From: DATKUC01 sp964577375
Lineage (GTDB): Bacteria; Spirochaetota; Spirochaetia; DSM-27196; DATKUC01
Direction: 5' to 3'
Assembly (NCBI GenBank): GCA_964577375.1
Contig: CAZNYW010000012.1
Span: 19,156 to 83,155 of the forward strand
Length of the DNA: 64,000 nucleotides
Shown here piece by piece: positions 7,694 to 16,025 of the stretch (within the stretch, counting starts at the first letter, position 1; every line of letters starts with the position of its first letter). The notes beneath the pieces were generated by a model, which worked only from the letters and a program-made list of their open reading frames with translations, ran no database searches and was not told the origin of the DNA. A program made the position numbers and the translations under genes.

Positions 7694-9058
7694 ATGAATC
7701 AGAAACTACAATTTCCCGCAGATTTCGCCTGGGGGGCTGCAACAGCGGCTGCGCAGATCGAAGGCGGCGCGGACGAGGGCGGCAAGGGCCGTTCTATCTG
7801 GGACGAGTTCGCATCCCGCCCGGGTGCGATCGCCGACGGATCGACACCTGCGGTCACCTGCGATCATTATCACCGGTATGCCGAGGACTTCGACATCATG
7901 AAGTCACTCGGTATCCGGAACTATCGTTTTTCCGTTTCGTGGCCGCGCATCGTGCCCTCCGGCCGGCTTTCCGACGGAGGCGCGAACAGCGCGGGTCTGG
8001 ATTTCTACGAGAAGCTGGTGGACGCGATGCTCGAACGCGGTATCGAGCCCTACCTGACCCTCTATCACTGGGATCTGCCGCAGGCGCTCCAGGAAGCGGG
8101 GGGATGGAAGAATCGCGAGACGGTGGGCCACTTCGAAGACTACGTGAAGATCGTGGTCGAGAGACTCGGCGACCGGGTCAGGAACTGGATGACGCACAAC
8201 GAGCCATGGGTTGTCTCCTTTGTCGGGCACCTGTATGGAGACCACGCTCCGGGAGTGAAGGACCTTCGCACCGCGCTCCAGACTGCGCACCACATTCTTC
8301 TCTCGCACGGCAGGGCGGTACGGATAATCCGCGCGTCCGGCGGCGCTGATGCAAGGGTCGGCATCGTTCACAACCTGGAATGGGTGGAACCGGCGTCGCC
8401 TTCCGAAGAGGACCAAGCTGCGGCGGGAAGACACGATGGTGCGTTCAACCGCTGGTTCCTCGATCCGGTTTTCAAGGGCACGTATCCTGCGGACATGGTC
8501 GAATGGTACGGCGACAGGGGACCGAAGGTGGAAAAAGGCGACATGGAGACGATCGCCGAAAGGATCGACTTTCTCGGGATCAACTACTACACCCGGCGCA
8601 TCATCGCCCACGATCCTGCGGGCGACTTCATCCACGTGAAACGGATTGCCTATCCGTTCGTCCCGCACGCCGAATTCGAAGAGTGGGAGATCAATCCTGA
8701 GGGGCTCTACCGGATCCTCATGCGGGTACACCGCGACTACCGTCCGGCGCGCATGTACGTAACCGAAAACGGCACCCCGCTCCAGGATGCAGTAGGAGCG
8801 GACGGCCGCGTCGAAGACCCCGTGCGAATAGAGTACCTCAGAAGGCACACCGCCGCGGTCTACCAGGCAATTTCCGAGGGTGCGCCCGTGGGCGGGTACT
8901 TCGTCTGGTCCATCATCGACAACTTCGAATGGGGATTTGGGTTCACGAAGCGCTTCGGAATTGTACACGTGGATTTCAACACTCAGAAACGCACCGTCAA
9001 GGAGAGCGGCAGGTGGTACGCTGCCGCGATTCGGGACAACGGCTTCACGGTGAGCTGA
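7694..9058 (+). CDS. GH1 beta-glucosidase / 6-phospho-beta-glucosidase
   Basis: A cytoplasmic retaining glycosidase of family GH1, 454 aa, the usual length. The acid/base glutamate is in THNEPW (Glu170) and the nucleophile in YVTENG (Glu358). The N-terminus shows the family opening FPADFAWGAATAAAQIEG, and the end contains NFEWGFGFTKRFG. It has no signal peptide, so it acts on imported di- or oligosaccharides. The binding protein and two permeases of a CUT1 importer lie directly downstream, so hydrolysis of imported beta-glucosides to glucose is the likely job (inference). Start ATG 7694 follows AAGGAGA. Whether the substrate is phosphorylated cannot be read here; the ABC context favours unphosphorylated glucosides. 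Confidence 0.93.
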   Translation: MNQKLQFPADFAWGAATAAAQIEGGADEGGKGRSIWDEFASRPGAIADGSTPAVTCDHYHRYAEDFDIMKSLGIRNYRFSVSWPRIVPSGRLSDGGANSAGLDFYEKLVDAMLERGIEPYLTLYHWDLPQALQEAGGWKNRETVGHFEDYVKIVVERLGDRVRNWMTHNEPWVVSFVGHLYGDHAPGVKDLRTALQTAHHILLSHGRAVRIIRASGGADARVGIVHNLEWVEPASPSEEDQAAAGRHDGAFNRWFLDPVFKGTYPADMVEWYGDRGPKVEKGDMETIAERIDFLGINYYTRRIIAHDPAGDFIHVKRIAYPFVPHAEFEEWEINPEGLYRILMRVHRDYRPARMYVTENGTPLQDAVGADGRVEDPVRIEYLRRHTAAVYQAISEGAPVGGYFVWSIIDNFEWGFGFTKRFGIVHVDFNTQKRTVKESGRWYAAAIRDNGFTVS

Positions 9059-9061
9059 TTG

Positions 9062-9100
9062 TCGTGAGTTAGATCAATAAATCGTAAGTTAGATCATTTA
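9062..9100 (+). promoter_or_regulatory. Tandem 20-base-period direct repeat, candidate AraC-type operator
   Basis: Two copies of TCGTRAGTTAGATCA begin at 9062 and 9082, exactly two helical turns apart, upstream of the sugar-binding-protein gene. Tandem same-face repeats are the usual target of AraC-type regulators such as the YesN-like one encoded at 14115-15320. The link is inferred from spacing and neighbourhood. Confidence 0.5.
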
Positions 9101-9126
9101 CGGATGCGAAGAACCGGGCGGATAAT
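9098..9126 (+). promoter_or_regulatory. Possible promoter of the CUT1 importer operon
   Basis: GATAAT at 9121-9126 lies 17 bases after TTACGG at 9098-9103. The -35 is poor and touches the second direct repeat, an arrangement typical of activator-dependent promoters. RBS AGGAGG lies just before the start codon at 9160. Confidence 0.35.
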
Positions 9127-9159
9127 CAATGCTGTTAATTCCGCACAGGAGGGAATTCC

Positions 9160-10464
9160 ATGAAGAAGAGTCTTTTTCCGGTTCTCGTCGCCGTTCTGGC
9201 GTTGCTGCTTCCGGGCGTGCTCTTTGCGAACGGCCAGAAAGAACAGTCTGCTGCCGCGCAGAAGGTCACCCTGAAGTTCGGCGACAATCTGCCTGACCGC
9301 ACAAACGGCATGGGTCTGGTCGAGCAGACGATTCTCGACAAGTTCATGAAGGATCATCCGAACGTCACCATCGAGACTGAAAGCTATCCCGATCAGCCCT
9401 ATCAGCAGAAGATCAAGCTCTACGCCACCGCCGGGCAGCTTCCCGACGTGTTCAAGTACTGGAGCTTCTCGACGCTTCTGAAGCCGCTCGTCGACAGCAA
9501 GCTGGTCATGGAGCTGAACCGCTCGGACTACAGCGGGATCAACTATCTACCCGGCGCGCTCGACAGCAATGTCTACTACGGCAAGCTCTACGGCATCCCC
9601 GTCACCGCAGACATGTGGCTGCTGTACTACAACAAGGCGCTGCTCCAGAAGGTCGGCGTTCAGCTGCCCGACACCATCCAGGGGATCATGGACACGGTGC
9701 CCAAGTTCAAGGCGGCGGGAATCATCCCTGTCGTCACCGACGGAAAGGACGCGTGGCCGCTCGCGATAACCTTCGAGAACATCGCTGAACGGATTACGGG
9801 TACGTTTGACACCGGTCACCAGGCACTCGCCCGCAAAGGCAGCTTCACCGAGAAGCCCTTTGTCGATGCGGCACGCATTCTTCAGAACATGGCCAAGGGC
9901 GGTGCGTTCCAGTCCGACCTGGTCACCTCGGATTACGGCGCCTCCCGCAACCTTTTCGGCCAGCAGCGCGCTGCAATGTACCTGATGGGCTCGTGGGAGC
10001 TCGGTCTGGCGAACGATACCAACTTCCCCGAGGAGTTCAAGAAAAATCTCGCAGTCACCTCCTTCCCGCTCGTGAGCGGAGGCAAGGGAACAAGCACCGG
10101 TCTCGAGGCGTGGTACGGCGGAAACTTCGTGGCAAGCTCGACCAGCAAGTACGCCGACCTGGACCGCGCGCTTCTGAAGGCGCTCGCGACCGAGTGGGGA
10201 AAAATCTGCTGGGACAACCAGGCGGCGATCCCTGCCGAGGTTGTGAAGGCCAACCCGGGCGACTCCGACGTGGCGAAGAGCATTCTGGCCATCTCGGGCG
10301 CGGCCACATCGACCAGTGGTACGACCTTGCTCGACAAGTCCACTCCGCAGTTCAAGGAGACCTTCCAGCAGATCTCGCGTGAGCTCGTCTCCGGCGTGCT
10401 CACTCCCGAGCAGTTTACGCAGCAGCTCGATGCCGCAGCGGCCGAAGCCGCGAAAGCGCAGTAA
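9160..10464 (+). CDS. Sugar ABC transporter, CUT1 family-1 solute-binding protein
   Basis: Extracytoplasmic binding protein of the SBP_bac_1 fold, 434 aa. The signal peptide (1-23) ends LFA before NGQKEQ, and there is no lipobox cysteine. Mature features are ILDKFMKDHPNVTIE and the hinge strand QLPDVFKYW, standard for maltose-type binding proteins. Two permease genes follow, but no ATPase gene is present; CUT1 importers commonly share an MsmK/UgpC-type ATPase encoded elsewhere. A strong hairpin separates it from the first permease, so its message is probably made in excess. With the upstream GH1 enzyme, a beta-glucoside ligand is plausible but unproven. Confidence 0.9.
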   Translation: MKKSLFPVLVAVLALLLPGVLFANGQKEQSAAAQKVTLKFGDNLPDRTNGMGLVEQTILDKFMKDHPNVTIETESYPDQPYQQKIKLYATAGQLPDVFKYWSFSTLLKPLVDSKLVMELNRSDYSGINYLPGALDSNVYYGKLYGIPVTADMWLLYYNKALLQKVGVQLPDTIQGIMDTVPKFKAAGIIPVVTDGKDAWPLAITFENIAERITGTFDTGHQALARKGSFTEKPFVDAARILQNMAKGGAFQSDLVTSDYGASRNLFGQQRAAMYLMGSWELGLANDTNFPEEFKKNLAVTSFPLVSGGKGTSTGLEAWYGGNFVASSTSKYADLDRALLKALATEWGKICWDNQAAIPAEVVKANPGDSDVAKSILAISGAATSTSGTTLLDKSTPQFKETFQQISRELVSGVLTPEQFTQQLDAAAAEAAKAQ

Positions 10465-10490
10465 TTCGAGCCTGATTCATTTCGCGATTT

Positions 10491-10525
10491 CCCAGGCGGC
10501 GCCGGTTCGGCCGGTGCTGCCTGGG
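10491..10525 (+). terminator. GC-rich hairpin between binding-protein and permease genes
   Basis: Arms CCCAGGC (10491-10497) and GCCTGGG (10519-10525) enclose a further complementary GC-rich core. No T-run follows. The position after the binding-protein gene suggests partial termination or mRNA 3'-end protection that raises binding protein over permease. Confidence 0.65.
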
Positions 10526-10544
10526 CGTCTGCAAGGGGAACCTG

Positions 10545-11429
10545 ATGAGGTCGATTTTCGCGGATCGAAGAACCATCGCATTTCTCACAATTCCGTCGCT
10601 TTCGATCATGCTGTTTGCCATTGTCGCGCCGATTCTTCTGAGCGTGTACTACAGCATGACGATCTGGGCCGGTTTCGGAAAGATGACCTTCGTCGGTCTC
10701 AAGAACTTCGGCGATGTCCTCTTTGCCGATTCGACCTTCTGGCGCTCGGTTCTGAACGCGATAATCCTCGCATTGGTCACCATCTTCATCCAGAATCCGA
10801 TTGCATTCATCATCGCAGCCTCGCTGCGGAGAATTGGAAAGGGCTCGCGCACATTCCGGACAATCTATTTCATACCGGCGATTCTGACCGTCGTGGTTAT
10901 TACAAAGCTCTGGGTCAGCATCTTCAATCCCAACTACGGGCTTCTCAACAAGCTGCTTCACGACATCGGATTCAAGTCGGTGTCGATAGCCTGGTTGAGC
11001 AATCCCTCGACGGCGCTCGGAGCGGTGATCTTCATCATGATCTGGTGGGGATTCGGCTGGGCCCTGCTCTTCTACTATTCGGGGCTCATGACGATGCCGA
11101 AGGAGATCGAGGAGGCGGCGATCATCGACGGGGCGAATCCGCTGCAGATGTACACCCGGGTCGTCATCCCCTACATCATGCCGGTAATCCAGGCCGTTCT
11201 GATCATCGACGTCATCTCCAGCCTGAAGCAGATGGAGGTGATCTATCTGTCGACCAACGGCGCGCCGGGCGACGCTTCACAGTTTGTAGCCAACTATCTC
11301 TATACGAAGGCCTTCACCTACAGCCAGTACGGGTACGGGAGCGCCGTGAGCGTGGTGTTCGTCGTTGTTGCCCTTGTCCTGACGCTCATCACCCGCAGGC
11401 TCACCAACCAGAGCCCGGAAATCGATTGA
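10545..11429 (+). CDS. Sugar ABC transporter permease, MalF type
   Basis: Inner-membrane permease of the CUT1 class, 294 aa with six membrane helices. The cytoplasmic EAA loop that docks on the ATPase is clear: KEIEEAAIIDGANPLQMYTRVVIP (about residues 185-208). It pairs with the MalG-type permease beginning 13 bases after its stop. Start ATG 10545 is preceded by AAGGGGA. The substrate is the same as for the upstream binding protein. Length and topology are ordinary for the family. Confidence 0.9.
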   Translation: MRSIFADRRTIAFLTIPSLSIMLFAIVAPILLSVYYSMTIWAGFGKMTFVGLKNFGDVLFADSTFWRSVLNAIILALVTIFIQNPIAFIIAASLRRIGKGSRTFRTIYFIPAILTVVVITKLWVSIFNPNYGLLNKLLHDIGFKSVSIAWLSNPSTALGAVIFIMIWWGFGWALLFYYSGLMTMPKEIEEAAIIDGANPLQMYTRVVIPYIMPVIQAVLIIDVISSLKQMEVIYLSTNGAPGDASQFVANYLYTKAFTYSQYGYGSAVSVVFVVVALVLTLITRRLTNQSPEID

Positions 11430-11442
11430 GAGGGAGGGAGCC

Positions 11443-12318
11443 ATGGATCTGGCGATCAACGCACGCGTAGAAAGCCCGGACCGGTTCGCCCTCCGCAGGC
11501 GGGCGGGCAAGTACCTGCTCTATGCGTTTCTCACCATCTTTGCAGTACTGCAGCTTTTTCCGCTCCTCTGGCTGTTCGACTACAGCCTGGTGAAGAGCGG
11601 GCAGCTCTTCGGTCCCCAGATACTGACATGGCCGCATCCCTTTCAGTGGCAGAACTACGCCCGTGCGTGGATCAACGGAAACATTCCGACCTATTTCATG
11701 AACAGCGTGATCATCGTCGGCGGGTCGGTGATCGGCGCGACGATTCTGTCCTTCTGCGTCGCCTACGCCTGCACGAGGATGACATGGAAGCTTCGAATAG
11801 TCGTATACAATATTGTGCTGCTCGGCATGATCATTCCGATTCATACAACCCTGCTTCCCAACTTCGTCTGGTTCAAGGTGTTCGGACTGCTGAACACGCG
11901 CATCGGGGTGATCATTCCCTACATAGCTTTCAACCTTTCGTTCAACACGCTGATGTTCTCCGGGATGATGAAGAATCTCCCGCGGTCGGTCGAAGAGTCG
12001 GCATACCTGGACGGCGCGGGGATGGGTTCGCTTCTCGCGCGCATAGTGGCGCCGATGACCGGACCGGCATTTGCGACCGTCTCGATCATGACCTTTCTCA
12101 ACGGCTGGAACGAGTTCATCATGGCTAACACCTTCCTCGCGAGCGAGCGGCTTCGCACGCTCCCCTTCGCGGTGATCCGATTCGAAGGCGAGTACTCCTC
12201 CGACTACGCCGTCCAGTTCGCCTGTATGGCGCTGGTTGCAATACCTCCGATTATCCTCTATTTTGTTTTCAACCGCTGGATTATGGCCGGCGTTACCGCC
12301 GGGGCGGTCAAGTCGTGA
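11443..12318 (+). CDS. Sugar ABC transporter permease, MalG type
   Basis: Second permease subunit of the importer, 291 aa, six membrane helices. The docking loop reads PRSVEESAYLDGAGMGSL (about residues 178-195), with serine replacing the second alanine of the classic EAA motif, a common variant. The N-terminus has about 25 extra polar residues before the first helix. RBS GGAGGGAG precedes ATG 11443. The stop codon is four bases before the sensor-kinase start, so transport and sensing genes form one transcription unit. Confidence 0.9.
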   Translation: MDLAINARVESPDRFALRRRAGKYLLYAFLTIFAVLQLFPLLWLFDYSLVKSGQLFGPQILTWPHPFQWQNYARAWINGNIPTYFMNSVIIVGGSVIGATILSFCVAYACTRMTWKLRIVVYNIVLLGMIIPIHTTLLPNFVWFKVFGLLNTRIGVIIPYIAFNLSFNTLMFSGMMKNLPRSVEESAYLDGAGMGSLLARIVAPMTGPAFATVSIMTFLNGWNEFIMANTFLASERLRTLPFAVIRFEGEYSSDYAVQFACMALVAIPPIILYFVFNRWIMAGVTAGAVKS

Positions 12319-12322
12319 TGAT

Positions 12323-14137
12323 GTGAGAACGAGCTTTCCGATCTTTCGAAATACCCTTACGCGCCGTTTCCTCGTAGCGTTTCTTCTCATTATACTGCTC
12401 CCCGTCGGGGGAGTGGGCGTGCTCCTTACCCTGCTCAGTGAACGCGCCCTCCTCGAGGCGTCGGCGCGAAGAATCTCAGAGGGAGTCGCTCAGACGGCAG
12501 CCGGCATCGACGAGGAGGCAAAACGCCTCGCCCTACTGACGGCGACCCTCGCGGCCGACAAGCGGCTCATCACCGCGGCCGCCCGGTACAGCGCGGCGGA
12601 TACGACCGAAGAGGCGTTCGCGCAGACCCAGGTGATGGACGAGCACGTAGGGGGCTTCTTCGACTATACGAACCGTACCGGCGCGGTGGAAATCCTCCTC
12701 GCCGACAAGCCGACCTATGTCTTTCGGAACAATCCCAGCATCTTCGAGCAGCCGGTCGACCGCACCGGATGGTTCAAAGCAGTCACGGCAAACAAGAACC
12801 GCGTCTACATCCTCCAGAGCCTGAAAAGCTACTCGCTCCGCGGGACCGATCTGCCGGTGCTTACCGTGGCGGTCTGTCCGAGCCGGCAGGCCTACGACGA
12901 GGGGGTCTACGCGATTCTCGTCGCCTCGCGCATCCCCTACCTCGATTCGATCCAGGCCGAGCATGAGGTCGGCCACATGCAGTTCCTGATCAATTCGCGC
13001 GGTGAGCTTATTCTCAGCAACGGCGCCTCGAGCGACGGCGCCGCTTCCGAGCTTCTGACCAGAATGAGGGATCGCAGTCACATCTCGGGCCGCGAGGTGC
13101 TCGACGGCAAGCCCTACCTGGTCGCCGCTGCAGCGATTCCTTCGGCGGGCTGGTCACTGGTGAGCGCAATCTCCTACGACCAGGTTACGCGAAGCATCGA
13201 GTCATACGCGCGCGGGGCCCGCATTGCGGTGATCGCGCTACTTGTGCTGTTCGCGCTGTACGTGGAGCTCTTCTTCCACCAGATACTCCGTCCGGTGCGG
13301 CTGGTCGTCGAGAAGATGGAGCTGGTTTCACAGGGCGACTACAGTGCGGCGGTGAACGTCAAAGCGCCGGCCGAGATACGAAACCTTGCCGAATCCTTCA
13401 ACTCGATGGTCCGCGAGGTGAACCGGCTGACGGCTGAGAAGGAGGAGAAGGAGAAGGAGCGGGCGGCGCTCGAGCTCGAGGCGTTGAGGCTCCAGATCAA
13501 TCCCCACTTTCTTTCCAACACGCTCAATGCGATCCGTCTGATGGCGGTAATGAGCAGGGCGGACAACATTCGAGAAATGACCGCCGCCCTGATGAAGGTT
13601 GTCTCGGAGGCCTTCTCCGGGGGCCCGGGGTCGCTCGCACCGGTGACGGCGGAAATCGAAACTCTCAAGAGCTACGTGCAGATCATGAAGGTCCGTTTCG
13701 GCGACAGCTTCGACGTCACCTACCAGGTGGACCCTAAGGTGAGCTCCTGCCGGATGCTGCGCATGCTGCTGCAGCCGATCCTGGAAAACAGCATCCTTCA
13801 CGGGCTCCGTGATATCGACCGCAAGGGATACATCGTTGTGCGCGCGAGGCGTGAGAGCGATGCGCTCGCGATCGAGATCAGCGACAACGGCCGGGGTATG
13901 ACGTCGGCGGAGATCGAGAGGTCGATCCGAGGAGACATCCCGCAGGACCTGACCTTCAATCGCGTTGGTATCGCCAACGTGAGAAGGCGCATCGAGCTGA
14001 ATCACGGCGAGGCATACGGCCTGTCGATTCGCAGCGCTCCCGGCGAAGGAACGTCGGTGTCAGTTCTGCTGCCCGTTCTAGAAGAGACCGAGCGGGCCGG
14101 CACAGAGGTGGACCATGTATCGGGTGATGGTCGTTGA
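12323..14137 (+). CDS. Sensor histidine kinase, YesM/LytS type
   Basis: Membrane-bound sensor kinase of the YesM family that pairs with AraC-type response regulators. I start at GTG 12323, four bases after the permease stop; further upstream the frame lies inside the permease gene. In the 604-aa product, a first membrane helix (about 16-36), an extracytoplasmic dCACHE-like domain (to about 295), a second helix (about 302-320) and a HAMP segment (about 322-370) precede the His_kinase box LQINPHFLSNTL with His395. A GHKL ATPase domain follows with the G box DNGRGM. Its 3' end overlaps the regulator gene by 23 bases. It probably senses the sugar handled by the adjacent importer. Confidence 0.88.
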   Translation: MRTSFPIFRNTLTRRFLVAFLLIILLPVGGVGVLLTLLSERALLEASARRISEGVAQTAAGIDEEAKRLALLTATLAADKRLITAAARYSAADTTEEAFAQTQVMDEHVGGFFDYTNRTGAVEILLADKPTYVFRNNPSIFEQPVDRTGWFKAVTANKNRVYILQSLKSYSLRGTDLPVLTVAVCPSRQAYDEGVYAILVASRIPYLDSIQAEHEVGHMQFLINSRGELILSNGASSDGAASELLTRMRDRSHISGREVLDGKPYLVAAAAIPSAGWSLVSAISYDQVTRSIESYARGARIAVIALLVLFALYVELFFHQILRPVRLVVEKMELVSQGDYSAAVNVKAPAEIRNLAESFNSMVREVNRLTAEKEEKEKERAALELEALRLQINPHFLSNTLNAIRLMAVMSRADNIREMTAALMKVVSEAFSGGPGSLAPVTAEIETLKSYVQIMKVRFGDSFDVTYQVDPKVSSCRMLRMLLQPILENSILHGLRDIDRKGYIVVRARRESDALAIEISDNGRGMTSAEIERSIRGDIPQDLTFNRVGIANVRRRIELNHGEAYGLSIRSAPGEGTSVSVLLPVLEETERAGTEVDHVSGDGR

Positions 14138-15320
14138 TGACGAGCCCCTCGTAAGGATCGCGCTGCGGACAATGCTTCCGTGGGAGGACCACGGGTTCCG
14201 CTGCGATCTGGAAGCAAAGAACGGCGAACAGGCGCTGGAGCTTCTTCGCGCAAATCCCGAGGTCGCCGTGGTCTTTCTGGACATGGTCATGCCGGAGATG
14301 GACGGCCTCGAGTTCATCCGCAGGGCCAGGCTGGAAGGGAACCGCGCCGAGATCGTAGTCCTCAGCGCGCACGACGATTTCTCGCTCGTGCGGGAGGCGT
14401 TCAAGGCCGGTATCCGCGACTACATTCTCAAGGCGGACCTGGATCCGGCGCGCGTGCTCGAGGTGGCAGAGACCGTGGTGTCGCGGATAGAGGAGCAGCA
14501 GACCGACGAAACGCTCCGCGCCAACCTGGTTCGAAGGGACGCGGCGCTTCTGAAGCAGGAGATCCTCAAGCGCCTGGTGACCGGTGCCGTTATTGAAGAT
14601 TTCGACTCACAGCGTACGCTTCTGGGGATTCGGCTGGGAGGCAAGCTTCGGCTCGCGATTCTCTGGGTGGATGACTACGAATCGGTACGGTTCCGTTACG
14701 CGGGCGACACAATCGAATCGTTTTCCGGCGCGTTTCTCAACGCGGTCGACCAGGTGCTGTCCCGCTACAGATACGGAGAGGCGGTTCAGACCGCGAACGA
14801 CGAGTTCTGCGTTCTGCTCGGCTTCGATGGTGCTCCCTTCGACCAGATCGACCGGGCAACCTCCGAAATACTCGATGAGATAAAGCGCAACCTGTCGCAT
14901 TTTCTGAATGTGCAGATATCTTCCTACGTTTCGGTTACCGGAGACGAGATCGGCTCCGTTCCCGCGCTCTACGATTCGGCGCGCCGGTTCAGAAGCTCGG
15001 CAAGCAGGCTCGTGGTGAAGGCGCGGCGCTACATTCAGGAAAACTACGCCGATGCGGATCTGAGCCTTTCCGATGTCGCCGGTTCGCTTCAGGTGAGCAC
15101 GAACCACCTGAGCTACCAGTTCGCACGCGAAACGGGAAAGACCTTCAAGGAGTACCTGATGGAGACACGGCTCGAAGCCGCGAAGAAGCTCCTGATGTCG
15201 ACGCCGCTGAAGGTCTACGAGGTGAGCCGCCAGGTGGGCTACCGGAACGTCGAGCATTTCTGCAGGATATTCCGCCGGGTGACCGGGAACACTCCGGGAA
15301 GCTTCAGCACACAGAGTTAA
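14115..15320 (+). CDS. Response regulator, YesN type (REC plus AraC HTH)
   Basis: A 401-aa two-domain regulator. The receiver domain has the acidic pair VVDDEP (Asp8, Asp9), phospho-acceptor Asp56 in VVFLDMVMPEMDG and a lysine after YILK. A middle region of about 150 residues is typical of YesN proteins. The last 100 residues form a double AraC helix-turn-helix (LSLSDVAGSLQVSTNHLSY and KVYEVSRQVGYRNVEHFCR). It overlaps the kinase gene and is the natural partner. The tandem repeat at 9062-9100, upstream of the binding-protein gene, is the best candidate target. Confidence 0.9.
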   Translation: MYRVMVVDDEPLVRIALRTMLPWEDHGFRCDLEAKNGEQALELLRANPEVAVVFLDMVMPEMDGLEFIRRARLEGNRAEIVVLSAHDDFSLVREAFKAGIRDYILKADLDPARVLEVAETVVSRIEEQQTDETLRANLVRRDAALLKQEILKRLVTGAVIEDFDSQRTLLGIRLGGKLRLAILWVDDYESVRFRYAGDTIESFSGAFLNAVDQVLSRYRYGEAVQTANDEFCVLLGFDGAPFDQIDRATSEILDEIKRNLSHFLNVQISSYVSVTGDEIGSVPALYDSARRFRSSASRLVVKARRYIQENYADADLSLSDVAGSLQVSTNHLSYQFARETGKTFKEYLMETRLEAAKKLLMSTPLKVYEVSRQVGYRNVEHFCRIFRRVTGNTPGSFSTQS

Positions 15321-15400
15321 CCCGTCTCGGGAAAGAGGGTTTCGACATATAGAATCTCGGAAATGCAGGTGTTGTGCGAGGGGGGAGGGCTGCTTTGCCG

Positions 15401-15431
15401 CGGAGGCTTCCGGAAGGTCCGGAAGCCTCCG
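15401..15431. terminator. Perfect 13-base-pair hairpin between convergent genes
   Basis: CGGAGGCTTCCGG (15401-15413) and CCGGAAGCCTCCG (15419-15431) with a five-base loop. It lies between the response regulator (plus) and the RRM gene (minus), 13 bases past the RRM stop. No T-run follows on either strand. Confidence 0.6.
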
Positions 15432-15443
15432 TTCATCTCAGGG

Positions 15444-15752
15444 TCAGTAGCGGTCGCTGTTTCGCGGACGCTGGCCGCCGCCCCCGTGGCCGCGGTTGCG
15501 ATCGCGGTTGTCCTGTGCTTCGTTCACACGGAGCTGGCGGCCGTCGAGCTCGGCGCCATTCAGGCCGGCAATCGCTGCTTCAGCTGCTTCGGAAGTTGCC
15601 ATCTCCACGAATCCGAAACCACGAGCGCGTCCGGTCATCCGGTCAGTGATGATGTTGACGGACACGATCTCGCCATACTGCGCAAAAAGCGACTCGAGGC
15701 TGGCGGCTTCGGTACTGTAGCTCAGATTACCGACATACAGTTTCTTTGACAT
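15444..15752 (-). CDS. RRM-domain RNA-binding protein
   Basis: A small single-RRM protein of 102 aa, like the glycine-rich Rbp proteins of cyanobacteria and many spirochaetes and proteobacteria. RNP2 is LYVGNL (residues 4-9) and RNP1 is RGFGFVEM (about 43-50), both with the aromatic residues that stack on RNA. The C-terminal tail (about 83-102) is rich in Arg, Gly, Asn and Asp. I start at ATG 15752 (MSKKLYVGNL); the 11 codons upstream in frame lack family similarity. The A/T-containing 270-base leader upstream (15753-16025) contains no gene; cold-shock control, known for relatives, is possible but not shown. Confidence 0.92.
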   Translation of the reverse strand: MSKKLYVGNLSYSTEAASLESLFAQYGEIVSVNIITDRMTGRARGFGFVEMATSEAAEAAIAGLNGAELDGRQLRVNEAQDNRDRNRGHGGGGQRPRNSDRY

Positions 15753-16025
15753 CCTGGCTGTCTCCGGGGACTCTGCCCCAATCAATGCGGTGACTGGTAT
15801 TTATCAACGATAAATCAACCGTGCCCTATTTGTACGCCGGAGTTTTGGAGAGGAGGAAGAGGCTGGAGACGTAGAAGGCCATTTCCGCACCGCCGGTGAC
15901 AGCAACACAAGTTTTCGTCGGTAGACGCTCGACAATTGTGTCACGCGCACCAGCGAACCAGTAACTAAAGCATAGCATGACCCTGAAAAGAGATCAAGAA
16001 AAATGGCGTGAGGGTCGCGGCGCCG

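Noticed and set aside
7904..8968. Long minus-strand frame (354 codons) inside the GH1 gene
   Set aside because: Antisense shadow of a GC-rich gene: His/Arg/Val-rich, no domain, and the plus strand has intact catalytic motifs.
15753..16025. tRNA, small RNA gene or riboswitch in the gap between the RRM and Gfo/Idh genes
   Set aside because: I found no cloverleaf, no conserved riboswitch core and no terminator-linked small transcript; only short A/T-rich inverted fragments near 15800.
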